Shown here piece by piece: positions 41,720-50,859 of a DNA stretch of 64,000 bases. Numbering within the stretch: the stretch's first letter is position 1; each line of letters begins with the position of its first letter. A program made the position numbers and the translations under genes. The notes beneath the pieces are model-generated. The model saw nothing but the letters and a program-made list of their open reading frames with translations, was not told the origin of the DNA and made no database searches. This DNA comes from Pirellulales bacterium (GTDB lineage Bacteria > Planctomycetota > Planctomycetia > Pirellulales > DATAWG01). The DNA lies in the NCBI GenBank assembly GCA_036267355.1, contig DATAWG010000086.1, positions 1 to 64,000 of the forward strand, written 5' to 3'.

Positions 41720-42590
41720 AGCGATCAAGCGAATTTCGCGGCTGGACCTCCGGGCACGGCATATCGTCGAAGGCTTTTTGACCGGCTTGCACCGCAGCCC
41801 TTATTTCGGCCAATCGGTCGAATTCCGGCAGCACCGCGAATACGCCGTCGGCGACGACCTGCGCCACGTCGACTGGAAGGTCTGGGCCAAGCAAGATCGT
41901 TACTACGTCAAGCAGTTCGAAGAAGACACGAACATGCGGGCCACGCTGCTGGTCGACGTGTCGAACAGCATGCGCTACGGCTCCGGACCGTTGACCAAGT
42001 CGGAATATGCCGACACCGTGGCCGTCAGCCTCGCGTATCTGCTATTGCGGCAGCAGGATTCGGTCGGCTGCTTGTCGTTCGACGAGCGGATTCGCGCGGC
42101 CGTGCCGCAGCGCACCAAGCGCAGCCATCTGAATTCGATCATCACGTCGCTGTCGGTCAACGACCCGCGCGACAAGACCGATCTGTTCTCGATTTTTCGC
42201 GCGGTCGCCGAAACGTATCCGCGGCGCGGAATGATGATCGTCATTTCGGATTTGCTTGCCGACCGGGCCGGGCTGGTTCGCGGGCTGAAGCTGCTCCGTC
42301 AGCGTGGCCACGATGTGATGGTGTTTCACATCATGGACGACGACGAACTGGATTTTCCCTTTACCGGACCGACGCGATTCGAAGGCCTGGAAACGGTCGA
42401 CCAACTGACGTGCAATCCGCGAGCGCTTCGCGAGGGTTACTTGGAAGCCCTCGGAGCGTTTCTCGACGAGGTGCGGCGGCAATGCGTTTCGCATACCTGC
42501 GACTATTCATTGATCCGCACCAGCGCCCCCATGGACGCCGCCCTGGCCACCTATTTGAGCAACCGCCTCGGAATGCACCACCACATTTGA
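41688..42590 (+). CDS. DUF58 protein with VWA-like domain
   Basis: 300 residues. [34 protein letters not shown] is the DUF58 core. The VWA-like domain begins LLVDVSNSM, with MIDAS residues D90, S92 and S94; [12 protein letters not shown] follows. It has no membrane segment, unlike longer DUF58 proteins. The start overlaps the moxR end by 32 bases, so translation is coupled. It is the usual partner of MoxR and possibly a target of its remodelling activity. Confidence 0.93.
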   Translation: MPDSKRFLHPEAIKRISRLDLRARHIVEGFLTGLHRSPYFGQSVEFRQHREYAVGDDLRHVDWKVWAKQDRYYVKQFEEDTNMRATLLVDVSNSMRYGSGPLTKSEYADTVAVSLAYLLLRQQDSVGCLSFDERIRAAVPQRTKRSHLNSIITSLSVNDPRDKTDLFSIFRAVAETYPRRGMMIVISDLLADRAGLVRGLKLLRQRGHDVMVFHIMDDDELDFPFTGPTRFEGLETVDQLTCNPRALREGYLEALGAFLDEVRRQCVSHTCDYSLIRTSAPMDAALATYLSNRLGMHHHI

Positions 42591-42620
42591 AATAAGAAAA
42601 AGTGTCGGAACGAATAAAGG

Positions 42621-42761
42621 TGTGCCACTGGCAAGCGCAGTCTGCCAGTGCGAACGACCGAATGATCCAGCTACCTCTGCAAGTTCCCACGGAAATAACC
42701 AATCGCACCGGAGCGTCAACTCGCGATTCGGCACTGGCAGACTGCGCTTGCCAGTGGCACA
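42621..42761. repeat. 31-base perfect inverted repeat (CACTGGCAAGCG family)
   Basis: Arms at 42621-42651 and 42731-42761 are exact complements, beginning TGTGCCACTGGCAAGCGCAG and ending with its complement. They enclose 79 bases. The unit lies between the DUF58 and BatA-like genes inside the operon. It is 141 bases long with perfect ends and no ORF, like a miniature transposable element. Confidence 0.85.
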
Positions 42762-42786
42762 CGAGCGATCATAAGCCATTCCTAAT

Positions 42787-42811
42787 CCTAGTCCCTAACC
42801 CTAACCCCTAA
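42787..42811 (+). other. CCCTAA-type C-rich leader
   Basis: The bases directly before the ATG at 42812 read CCTAGTCCCTAACCCTAACC then CCTAA, with no purine-rich ribosome site. Similar CCTAAC/CCCTCACCC leaders precede the genes at 26972 and 40655. Confidence 0.5.
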
Positions 42812-45154
42812 ATGACGTCTTTCGTTTTCCCATCGCTGCTGTGGTTCCTGCCCCTGATCGGCCTGCCGATATTGATCCATTTGATCAATCTCTTGCGGCA
42901 TCGGCGGATTCGTTGGGCAGCGATGGAATTCTTGCTGCAAAGCCAGAAGCGCAACCGCACCTGGATCATGCTCAAGCAGCTTTTGCTGCTGCTTTTGCGA
43001 ATGATGGCGATCGCGGCCGTCGTGCTGATGATCGCTCAGCCGCGGGCCCGCAATTCTCTGGCCGCCCTGTTGGGCGGCAGCAAGACACATCAGATCGTGA
43101 TCCTCGACGATAGCTATTCGATGTCGGACCATTGGGGCGACACATCAGCGTTCAAGCTCGGCGTGGATGCGGTCAACCGTTTGGGCGCTCAGCTCACTCG
43201 GCAATCGGGCCAGCAGGAATTCACGCTGCTGTCGTTCTCTCAGGCCAGCCGCCGCGGCGAAGGATTGCAAACCCTGTTTAGCCGCGAACCGGTCGACTCC
43301 GATTTCAAAGACCGGCTGAACGACAAGCTCGCGTCGCTCGAAGTGTCGGAGACGGCGGCCGGGCCGGGCGAAGCGCTCGCCGCGGTCGAACAAATGATCC
43401 ACTCCGCCAGCGATTCCGCCACGACGGTCTACCTCATCTCCGATTTTCGCGCCAAGGATTGGGCCAACGCGGCCGGCCTCCGCAAAGCCATGCTCGACTT
43501 GAACGCCGCCGGCGCGCAGCTCCAATTGATCGATTGCGTCAGCGACGAACGTCCTAATCTGGCGATTTCGACGTTGCAGCCTGGCTTGGGCATCCGCGCC
43601 GCTGAAGTGCCCTTGAAGATGGAGGTCGGCGTGACGAACTACAGCCCAAGCGCGGTGCACGATGTCGTGCTGCAATTGGCCGAAGACGGCCGAGCCCGGC
43701 CGGCCGTGGCGATCGCTTCGATCGGCCCTCGCCAAACCGCGACCGCCAATTTCGAAGTGCGCTATCGCGATCCGGGCCAGCACACGATCACGGCCCGGCT
43801 GTCGGCCGACGCGATTGCGGCCGACAACGCTCGATATTCGGTGCTCGACTTTCCGCAACACGTGCCGGTGCTGGTAATCGATGGCGATCCGCGGGCGATG
43901 GCCAAGCGGGGCGATGCGTATTTCATCGCACTGCCTTTCGCCTCCAGCCAAATCGCTCCGACCGGAATCCAGCCGCAGATCGAGCCGGTGCAGTTTCTCG
44001 TCGGACATCCGCTCGATCCGTTTCATGTGATCTATCTGCTCAATATCGATCGGCTCGATCAGCCCGAGATCGATACCCTCGAGGATTACCTGCGGCACGG
44101 CGGCGGCGTGGTGTTCTTCCTCGGCGAACGAACCAATCCCGAGTTCATGAACAGCCGGCTCTATCGCGACGGCAAGGGGCCGTTCCCGGTTCCGTTGGTG
44201 GGCCAGACCGAATTGTTGGTGGACCGCACCGAGCCGATCGCCGATATCACGGTCGACGTGCCCGACCATCCGGTGTTTTCCGTTTGGGCCCGCAAGGCGA
44301 GCGTCGATATCGATCGCATGATTATCGACAAGTATTTCGCCGTGCAAAAGAACTGGCTTCCCGCGGAGAATTCGACGGCGCGGGTGTTGGTTCGCCTGCG
44401 GAACGGCGCTCCACTGGTGGTCGAGCGGAAGTTCGGCGACGGCCGTGTGATGGCGTTCTTGACGACGGCCGCTCCGCGCTGGAACAACCTTGCCAACACG
44501 CCCCGCGACGTCGCCGCGATGCTCCAATTGACGGCCTACATCTCCGCGGCCCGCCAGACCGATCCCGGCCGCGAGGTCGGCGCGCCGCTCGAGGTCGATG
44601 TCGATCGAGGCAAGTTTCAGACGAACGTGAAATTCACGACGCCGCGTGGCGGAGCGGCGAACACATTTCCGACGGAAGCGCAGCCGCCGAAGGGAGACGC
44701 GGCGCCTTCGGGGTCGAACGCTGGCGCCGCGAGCGGAAGCACGGTGCGGAGCACCGCCGCTAACGCCGCTTTGACGGCCGCTTCCCCCGGCGATCCCAAA
44801 AACGCGATTTGGCGCGCCTCGCTGCCGGTTGACACGGCCCAATCTGGCTTCTACGAAGCGCAGCTCAACTACACGATGCCGCAAGGCGCCAGCGAGATTC
44901 ATCGCTTCGCCTACAACGTCAATCCGGACGAGGGCAATTTGAAGATGATGGCGGGGCCGGATTTGGAATCCCGTCTGGCCGGTGTGAAATACCATTTTCA
45001 TCAAGTGGCCGACGCTTTCTTCGACGCCGACAATCCGGATCAAGCCGGTTTCAGCCGCACGATTCTCTACATGCTCATCGCATTGCTCGTCGGCGAGCAA
45101 CTGTTGGCCTATGCGATCAGCTACCATCCCTCGCCCCGTGAGACGGCCCGTTGA
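42812..45154 (+). CDS. BatA-like membrane protein with VWA domain
   Basis: 780 residues. The N-terminal BatA module is clear: FPSLLWFLPLIGLPILIHLINLL, RRIRWAAMEFLLQSQKRNRTW, then a second helix LLLLLLRMMAIAAVVLMIAQP. A VWA domain follows at ~90-240, with MIDAS DDSYS in IVILDDSYSM. The remainder is extracytoplasmic and beta-rich, with a cell-surface-like YSPSAVHDVVLQLAEDGRA segment and a GATase1-like stretch (VIYLLNIDRLDQPEIDTLEDYLRHGGGVVFFLG). A C-terminal helix (ILYMLIALLVGEQLLAYAI) re-enters the membrane. The TGA overlaps the next ATG by one base. Together with MoxR and DUF58 it probably forms an envelope complex. No ribosome site is seen before the ATG. Confidence 0.9.
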   Translation: MTSFVFPSLLWFLPLIGLPILIHLINLLRHRRIRWAAMEFLLQSQKRNRTWIMLKQLLLLLLRMMAIAAVVLMIAQPRARNSLAALLGGSKTHQIVILDDSYSMSDHWGDTSAFKLGVDAVNRLGAQLTRQSGQQEFTLLSFSQASRRGEGLQTLFSREPVDSDFKDRLNDKLASLEVSETAAGPGEALAAVEQMIHSASDSATTVYLISDFRAKDWANAAGLRKAMLDLNAAGAQLQLIDCVSDERPNLAISTLQPGLGIRAAEVPLKMEVGVTNYSPSAVHDVVLQLAEDGRARPAVAIASIGPRQTATANFEVRYRDPGQHTITARLSADAIAADNARYSVLDFPQHVPVLVIDGDPRAMAKRGDAYFIALPFASSQIAPTGIQPQIEPVQFLVGHPLDPFHVIYLLNIDRLDQPEIDTLEDYLRHGGGVVFFLGERTNPEFMNSRLYRDGKGPFPVPLVGQTELLVDRTEPIADITVDVPDHPVFSVWARKASVDIDRMIIDKYFAVQKNWLPAENSTARVLVRLRNGAPLVVERKFGDGRVMAFLTTAAPRWNNLANTPRDVAAMLQLTAYISAARQTDPGREVGAPLEVDVDRGKFQTNVKFTTPRGGAANTFPTEAQPPKGDAAPSGSNAGAASGSTVRSTAANAALTAASPGDPKNAIWRASLPVDTAQSGFYEAQLNYTMPQGASEIHRFAYNVNPDEGNLKMMAGPDLESRLAGVKYHFHQVADAFFDADNPDQAGFSRTILYMLIALLVGEQLLAYAISYHPSPRETAR

Positions 45155-48048
45155 TGTTATCATCGCTTTCCATCTTGTTCGCTCAAGCAGCGCCGGCCGA
45201 CGCCGTTTCGGCGGTCGCCAAGGCGGCCCGCTATCAATTCGCGCAGGTCCAGTCGTTCAGCGAATGGTGGCAGATGCCGCTATTGATCGTGATCTGCGCG
45301 GCGCTGCTGGCCTACGTGATCTACATGTATCGCCGCGATAGCGTCGAGCTTCGGCCGGCGATCGGCATATTGCTCGCCGCGCTGCGAATCGCCGCCTTTG
45401 CCGGATTACTGTTGGTCTACCTCGACCTGCAAAAATGGTCGGAGCAGCAAGAGATTCAGAACTCGCGTGTGCTGGTCGGCGTGGACGGCAGCATCAGCAT
45501 GGCGCTCAACGATGTCGACGGCGGTTCATCGAGCGCCACTGGCTCCGCCAGTGCTTCCGCCCCGACGACGCGGATCGGCCAAGTCGTCGAAGAATTCGCC
45601 CATGGTCATCTGCTCGACGATCTTCGCCAAAGGCACGACGTGACGGTGTTCCGATTCGATCAGCATTTGTCGCGCGTCGCCATGTTGCCGAAACGGGCCG
45701 ATACGACGCTGGCCGTGCAAACCGACGAAGCGGCTGATGCGGCACGGCAGCAGCGGATCGAGTGGCTCCGGCTCGCGGCATATGCGGGCGTCGTGCTGCT
45801 CGTGCTTTCGGCGATCGGATACGGCATCGGCCGCTTCATTGCCGGCCGCCGAATCGGTTGGGCGGCCGCGGTCCTCGCCACGATTGCCGTGGCGATCAGT
45901 TTCAGCTCGGCGGCCGCGCTCAGCCTCGGCAATCCCGACGACGATCTGTTGGCGCTGCTCGATTGGCGACAAGTTCCCCCTTCGGGCGCCACGGCCGATT
46001 CTTCGTCTCCCGATTCGGGCAAGTCGCCTGCGGCGAAGCAGGCGAAAGAACACAAAATCGACTGGGCCACGGCCCTGAAGGCCAACGGCATTGAAACTCG
46101 CATCGGCGACGCGCTCCGCCAGTTGGTCAGCGATCATCGGTCGCAGCCGATTTCGGGCATCGTGCTGATCACCGACGGCGGGCAAAACGCGGGCCTCGAT
46201 CCATCGGCTGCGGTCGAAGTAGCTCAAGAAGCCGGCATGCCCGTTTACACGATCGGCCTCGGCAGCGACCACCGTCCGACAAGCGTCGATATCGCCGATT
46301 TCGCGGTGCCGGTGCGCGTCTACCCCGGTGATAGTTTCGCGGTGACGGCCGATCTGCTGGCCCACGGCCTGAACGGTCGCATCGCGCAAGTCGAACTGGC
46401 ATCGCGGCCAGCGGGCAAAGGCGCCGCCGCGAAATCGTGGACCATCGAAGGCCAGCAGCAAGTGACGCTACCGGCCGACGGCAAGAAAGAACGCGTGAAA
46501 TTCGAGCTGGCGGGCGTGAAGGATACCGGCCGTCGCACGCTTGAGCTGCGGATCAAGTCGCCCGTCGACCCCAGCGGCACCGGCGCCCGCCCGAAAAATC
46601 AGACCCAAGATGCCGATGTCGAGATCGTCGACCGCAAGAATCGCGTACTGTTGATCGCCGGCGGGCCGACCCGCGAATATCGATTTCTTCGCACTCAATT
46701 GCACCGCGATCGCGACACGGTCGTCGATGTTCTGCTGCAAACGGCCCAGCCGGGCATCTCGCAAGAAGCCAACAAGATTCTCGACCGATTCCCCGATTCG
46801 ATGCAGGAGCTTTCGCAATACGATACGATCGTCGCCTTCGATCCGAATTGGGAAAAGCTCGGCGGTGACACCGGCGACGATGCCGCTGACATTGCCGCCA
46901 ACGACCAGGCGATCGATCTCTTGGAGCGCTGGGTCGCCGAGGAGGCGGGCGGGCTGGTGCTCATCGCCGGCCCGGTCTACACCGACGATTGGGTCAACGA
47001 TCAGAAGCTCGGCAAGCTGCGTGCTCTCTATCCGGTCGAGTTCAGCCGGCTTTTGGCGGGCATCAGGGACGCGAAATTCGGCAGCGAGAAGCCAGGCGCG
47101 ATCGAGTTCACCCGCGAAGGCCAGCAGGCCGAGTTTCTCTGGCTCAGCGAGCCCGGACGGGAAAAAGACGTATCGGCCGCGATGAGCGACCATATCTGGA
47201 CCAGCTTCAAAGGCGTGTTCGGCTATTATCGGGTGCGCGGCAAAAAGCCCGGCGCGACCGTTTACGCTCGCTACGCCGATCCCGAACTCGCCGGCGGCAA
47301 CGAAGAATTGCCGATCTACATGGCCGGCCAGCTCTACGGCGCAGGCCGCGTGTTCTACGAAGGAAGCGGCGAGATGTGGCGTTTGCGTGCGATGGATGAA
47401 TCCTATTTCGAGCAGTTCTACACCAAGCTATTGCGCTACGTGTCGCAAGGGCGGATGTTGCGTGGCTCGCGGCGCGGATATCTATCGGTCGATCGCGATT
47501 CGTACCTGCTCGGCAGCGTGGTCGATGTCGAAGCCCGCCTGACCGACGCTCAGCACAATCCGCTGAACAAGCCGAAGGTGGTGGCGGAGGTGACTCCCCA
47601 AGACGGCGCGCCGCTGATGCTGCCGCTCTTGCAGGATCCAGGCCGCAAGGGGATGTTTCGGGGCGAATTTATCGCGGTGCAACCGGGCCCGGTGCGGATC
47701 GAGCTGCCGATTCCCGACTCGGACGAAGACCCGCTTTCGCGGCAGATCATGGTGAAAGTGCCCGATCTGGAAAAGGACAATCCCCAGCGCAACGACGCGT
47801 TGCTCAGCGAGATCGCCGCGCGCACGAAGGGGCGTTATTACATCGGCATTCCCGCGGCGCTCGGCGCTCCCGGCCCCAACAGCCTGCCGCCGCTTGCCGC
47901 CCAATTGAAAGATCAAACCCGCACGACCGTTCGCTCCGGCGATCGCGATAAGCCATGGGAACGCCTGTGGGGCACCTGGCTGCTGTGCGGCATCTGCGGC
48001 GCGCTCTGCCTGGAATGGCTGATCCGCCGCCTGAGCCGGCTTGCCTGA
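45154..48048 (+). CDS. multi-pass membrane protein with VWA and GATase-like domains
   Basis: 964 residues. Membrane helices lie near 34-54 and 70-90. A VWA-type start (RVLVGVDGSISMALND, MIDAS DGSIS) follows and is interrupted by two further helices (~205-265). The VWA then resumes (SGIVLITDGGQNAGLDPS, GMPVYTIGLGSDHRP). A beta-sandwich (VRVYPGDSFAVTADLLA) and a class I GATase-like fold (RVLLIAGGPTREYRFLRTQL, then a GGLVLIAGPVYTDDW segment) come next, with no obvious Cys nucleophile. A final helix is near 945. The start shares one base with the previous stop (TGATG). It completes the MoxR/DUF58/VWA set and is probably a membrane platform. Confidence 0.88.
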   Translation: MLSSLSILFAQAAPADAVSAVAKAARYQFAQVQSFSEWWQMPLLIVICAALLAYVIYMYRRDSVELRPAIGILLAALRIAAFAGLLLVYLDLQKWSEQQEIQNSRVLVGVDGSISMALNDVDGGSSSATGSASASAPTTRIGQVVEEFAHGHLLDDLRQRHDVTVFRFDQHLSRVAMLPKRADTTLAVQTDEAADAARQQRIEWLRLAAYAGVVLLVLSAIGYGIGRFIAGRRIGWAAAVLATIAVAISFSSAAALSLGNPDDDLLALLDWRQVPPSGATADSSSPDSGKSPAAKQAKEHKIDWATALKANGIETRIGDALRQLVSDHRSQPISGIVLITDGGQNAGLDPSAAVEVAQEAGMPVYTIGLGSDHRPTSVDIADFAVPVRVYPGDSFAVTADLLAHGLNGRIAQVELASRPAGKGAAAKSWTIEGQQQVTLPADGKKERVKFELAGVKDTGRRTLELRIKSPVDPSGTGARPKNQTQDADVEIVDRKNRVLLIAGGPTREYRFLRTQLHRDRDTVVDVLLQTAQPGISQEANKILDRFPDSMQELSQYDTIVAFDPNWEKLGGDTGDDAADIAANDQAIDLLERWVAEEAGGLVLIAGPVYTDDWVNDQKLGKLRALYPVEFSRLLAGIRDAKFGSEKPGAIEFTREGQQAEFLWLSEPGREKDVSAAMSDHIWTSFKGVFGYYRVRGKKPGATVYARYADPELAGGNEELPIYMAGQLYGAGRVFYEGSGEMWRLRAMDESYFEQFYTKLLRYVSQGRMLRGSRRGYLSVDRDSYLLGSVVDVEARLTDAQHNPLNKPKVVAEVTPQDGAPLMLPLLQDPGRKGMFRGEFIAVQPGPVRIELPIPDSDEDPLSRQIMVKVPDLEKDNPQRNDALLSEIAARTKGRYYIGIPAALGAPGPNSLPPLAAQLKDQTRTTVRSGDRDKPWERLWGTWLLCGICGALCLEWLIRRLSRLA

Positions 48049-48049
48049 A

Positions 48050-48139
48050 GAAAAGGTGTCAGGAAGTCAGGAACCGATTATGGAAAGCGAGTCGAGAAGT
48101 AAGGGGCCGGCCGAGAAAATCGGTTCCTGACACCTTTTC
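48050..48139. repeat. GTGTCAGGAACCGATT inverted repeat
   Basis: The left side (48050-48079) reads GAAAAGGTGTCAGGA, a seven-base duplication, then GGAACCGATT. The right side (48118-48139) is AATCGGTTCCTGACACCTTT then TC. The loop is about 38 bases. It lies directly after the 965-codon gene, inside the operon. Confidence 0.75.
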
Positions 48140-48187
48140 TGTCCCTTTTCTGTCTTTCATAAGCAAAACGCAAAACGCAAAAAACGC

Positions 48188-50554
48188 ATGGCAACAGAAG
48201 TTCGCTCTCCAAGATTGGCGCCGCAAATCGTGTCGATGTTGGCCGGTTTGCGCCGCCGCATCTTTGCCTACGTTTGCGCCGAGGGGCTGGCCCGCGGCGT
48301 GGCGTGGCTAGGCATCGCATTTTGGGTCGCCCTGGCCCTCGATTGGTCGATGGAGCCGCCGGTGTGGTTTCGGTATGGGCTCGTCGGGCTTGCCGGGATC
48401 GGATTGCTCTACGTCCTGTATCGCTTCATTTTTCGCCGTCTTTGGCTGCCGATTGCCGACCACAATCTGGCCCTCGTGCTGGAGCGGCGATTCCGCGAAT
48501 TCGACGAAAGCCTTCTGACCACGGTCGAGCTGACCGAGCAACCGGGCCATGCTTCGGCGTTCCACCCGCAAATGCTGGCCGCCGCCGAGCACGCCGCCAT
48601 CCGCCGCACCGCGGGCGTGCGGCTGGCCGAAGTGTTTCGCCGTGGGCCGCTGATGCGCAGCCTCGCCGGGGCGGCGTTGGCGATCGTGTCGGTCGGGCTT
48701 TTCGCGTGGCTCGCGCCGACGGCCCTGGCCACGTTCGGCGATCGCCTGCGAGGGTCCGATGTCCTTTGGCCGCGGCGCGTGCACCTATCGATCGAAGGGT
48801 TCGACAATCCTGAGCGGCGAGTCGTCGTGGCCAAGGGCTCCGATCTGGCGGTCGTTGCCAAGGCCGACACGCAATTCGACGTGCCCGACGCGCTGCAAAT
48901 CCGCTATCGCACGGAAGAAGGCCGCAGCCGGGAGAACATGAGCCGCGTTGGCGTGGCCGGATCGGACGATAAATTTCAGCCCTATTCGTTCACCTTCCGC
49001 GGCATCCTTTCCTCGCGCACGTTCGACATCTTCGGCGGCGACGCCTCGCTGCGCGATTATCGAATCGACGTGGTGGACGTGCCGACGATCGAACTGATGG
49101 TGCACTGTGAGTATCCGGCCTACACACGCATGTTGCCGCGCGATTTGCCGGCCCGCTCGCTCGATGTGCCGCAAGGAAGCCGGGTAATGGTCCACGCCAC
49201 GGCCAATAAGGATCTGGTGGAAGCGTCGATCCAGCGACTGGCGGCCGACAAGGCCGAGCCACTGGCGAAATTGCGGTTCGAGGGAAAATCCGATCGTCGT
49301 CATTTCTCGTACAGCATCGATCGGCTGGACGACACGCAAACGCTGCTGTTCACGCTGTTCGACGTGGATGGGATTCATAATCGCGAGCCGATCCGGCTTG
49401 GGCTGACGGCCCGGCCCGATGAGCCGCCGCGCGTTGCCGTGCATTTGCGGGGAATCGGTTCGGCAATAACGCCGAATGCCCGATTGCCGCTCGAGGGCGA
49501 CGTAACCGACGACTACGGCGTGGCGAAACTGTGGTATGAATACAAATCGGCAGTATTGGAAGACGCGTCGGCCGTGAAAGTGCCGCTGACGACCGCTCCC
49601 CGCGATCGCACGACGATTCATTTCGATCGCGAATCGAACGAAGCCCTGGATCTGAAAGACCGCGGCTTGAAAGTTGGCGAGCAACTCACCATATCCGTAG
49701 ACGCCGAAGACAACTGCACGCTCGGCAAGACGCCCAACCTCGGACCCGGCGAGAAATTCCAGCTTGCCGTGGTCCCCCCGGAGCAATTGCTTTCGATCCT
49801 CGAAGCCCGCGAACTGACGCTGCGGATGCGGCTGGAATCGGTGGTGCAGGATGTGACGATCACGCGAGATCGCGTGGCACGGCTCGAATTCGCCCCGCCG
49901 GGGAAAAAGCCGGCCACCGCCACGCCCTCTCCGGCAAAGGCGCCCGCAGGCGCAAAAAAATCGGCATCGAGGCAGGGTTCTGCCTCACCCTTTGCTCTGG
50001 CCGACGCCGGGGCCGAACCGGGCGACGCCCCCGCCGCGCATTCCAAGCCGGCCAGTGCCGGCAGCGAACCCGGCGATGCGCCCGAGGCCAGTCACGGCCT
50101 GTCGGCCCCGCCGGTGGTCGTGCAGCAATCCGTGGCCAACACCGAGCAGTCGGCCAGCGAAACGCTGAGCCTGGCCATTTCCTTCGACGACATCCGCGAC
50201 GAATTGACCAACAACCGCGTCGACACTCCCGAGCTCGAATATCGCCTGAAGGATCAGATCGGCGACCCACTACGGCAAATTGCCGCGAAGATGTTTCCCG
50301 ACCTGGAAACTCGGTTGCGCAAGCTCGATGCCGTGCTGGCCGACCCGACCGTGGCCAAGGCGCGCCGCGACGAAGCGGTTGCCCAGGCCGACGCGGTTCT
50401 GGCAGCCATGCACCAGGTGCTCGGCAAGATGCTCGAATTGGAATCGTTCAACGAGGTCGTCGAGCAGCTGCGCGACCTGATCGAGGCGGAAAAAACGTTG
50501 CACCAGCACACGCTCAAGAAACAAAAGGAAAATGCGTTGCAGTTGAACGATTAA
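48188..50554 (+). CDS. DUF4175-like membrane protein with helical C-terminus
   Basis: 788 residues. Two or three membrane helices come first (RGVAWLGIAFWVALALDW, RYGLVGLAGIGLLYVLYRFIF, and one at ~155-180). A long extracytoplasmic region of beta-sandwich type follows, with LSIEGFDNPERRVVVAKGSDL and YDVPTIEL-like strands. The layout recalls DUF4175 proteins, which sit beside VWA genes in many bacteria. A low-complexity Ala/Pro/Lys segment (~575-630) leads to a C-terminal coiled coil (LESFNEVVEQLRDLIEAEKTLHQHTLKKQKENALQ). The ATG has no clear ribosome site; the leader is A-rich (CAAAACG repeats). The coiled coil may bind the helical secreted proteins encoded next. Confidence 0.8.
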   Translation: MATEVRSPRLAPQIVSMLAGLRRRIFAYVCAEGLARGVAWLGIAFWVALALDWSMEPPVWFRYGLVGLAGIGLLYVLYRFIFRRLWLPIADHNLALVLERRFREFDESLLTTVELTEQPGHASAFHPQMLAAAEHAAIRRTAGVRLAEVFRRGPLMRSLAGAALAIVSVGLFAWLAPTALATFGDRLRGSDVLWPRRVHLSIEGFDNPERRVVVAKGSDLAVVAKADTQFDVPDALQIRYRTEEGRSRENMSRVGVAGSDDKFQPYSFTFRGILSSRTFDIFGGDASLRDYRIDVVDVPTIELMVHCEYPAYTRMLPRDLPARSLDVPQGSRVMVHATANKDLVEASIQRLAADKAEPLAKLRFEGKSDRRHFSYSIDRLDDTQTLLFTLFDVDGIHNREPIRLGLTARPDEPPRVAVHLRGIGSAITPNARLPLEGDVTDDYGVAKLWYEYKSAVLEDASAVKVPLTTAPRDRTTIHFDRESNEALDLKDRGLKVGEQLTISVDAEDNCTLGKTPNLGPGEKFQLAVVPPEQLLSILEARELTLRMRLESVVQDVTITRDRVARLEFAPPGKKPATATPSPAKAPAGAKKSASRQGSASPFALADAGAEPGDAPAAHSKPASAGSEPGDAPEASHGLSAPPVVVQQSVANTEQSASETLSLAISFDDIRDELTNNRVDTPELEYRLKDQIGDPLRQIAAKMFPDLETRLRKLDAVLADPTVAKARRDEAVAQADAVLAAMHQVLGKMLELESFNEVVEQLRDLIEAEKTLHQHTLKKQKENALQLND

Positions 50555-50859
50555 GGGCTGCACGAAAATCGGTCCGCTTGAGAGGTCCGTCCGTCGCGAA
50601 CGCATCGGGCTAATGTTCCTTTGAAAAGCATGAATTATAGCCCGAAGCGTTAGCGAGGACGGCGGCCCGAAAGGTGGAGGCCGTCCTTTGACGCCGGCAA
50701 AAGCGTTTGGGGAAATTCACGAAGGGCAAAGTGCCGGATCCAGAGAACTTTTCGATCGTCCGAGGCGACTAAATGGCGATGGAACGTGGCCGTCGGCGGT
50801 CGCCATATCGAATGCACCCGTTTAAAACGCGCTGATTCAAAATGCCAGGAGCATCGGTT
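50555..50859. other. intergenic region with AGCCCGAAGCG repeat
   Basis: 305 bases inside the series. It contains AGCCCGAAGCGTTAGCGAGG at 50639-50658, running into the pair GGACGGC (50656) and GCCGTCC (50680), a small hairpin. The remainder shows nothing recognisable. It may mark a transcript boundary before the (Gly-Gln)n gene. Confidence 0.6.

Noticed and set aside
43145-45163. 672-codon minus-strand open frame
   Set aside because: It is antisense to the BatA/VWA gene. Composition is Arg/His-rich, and no motif or ribosome site is seen.
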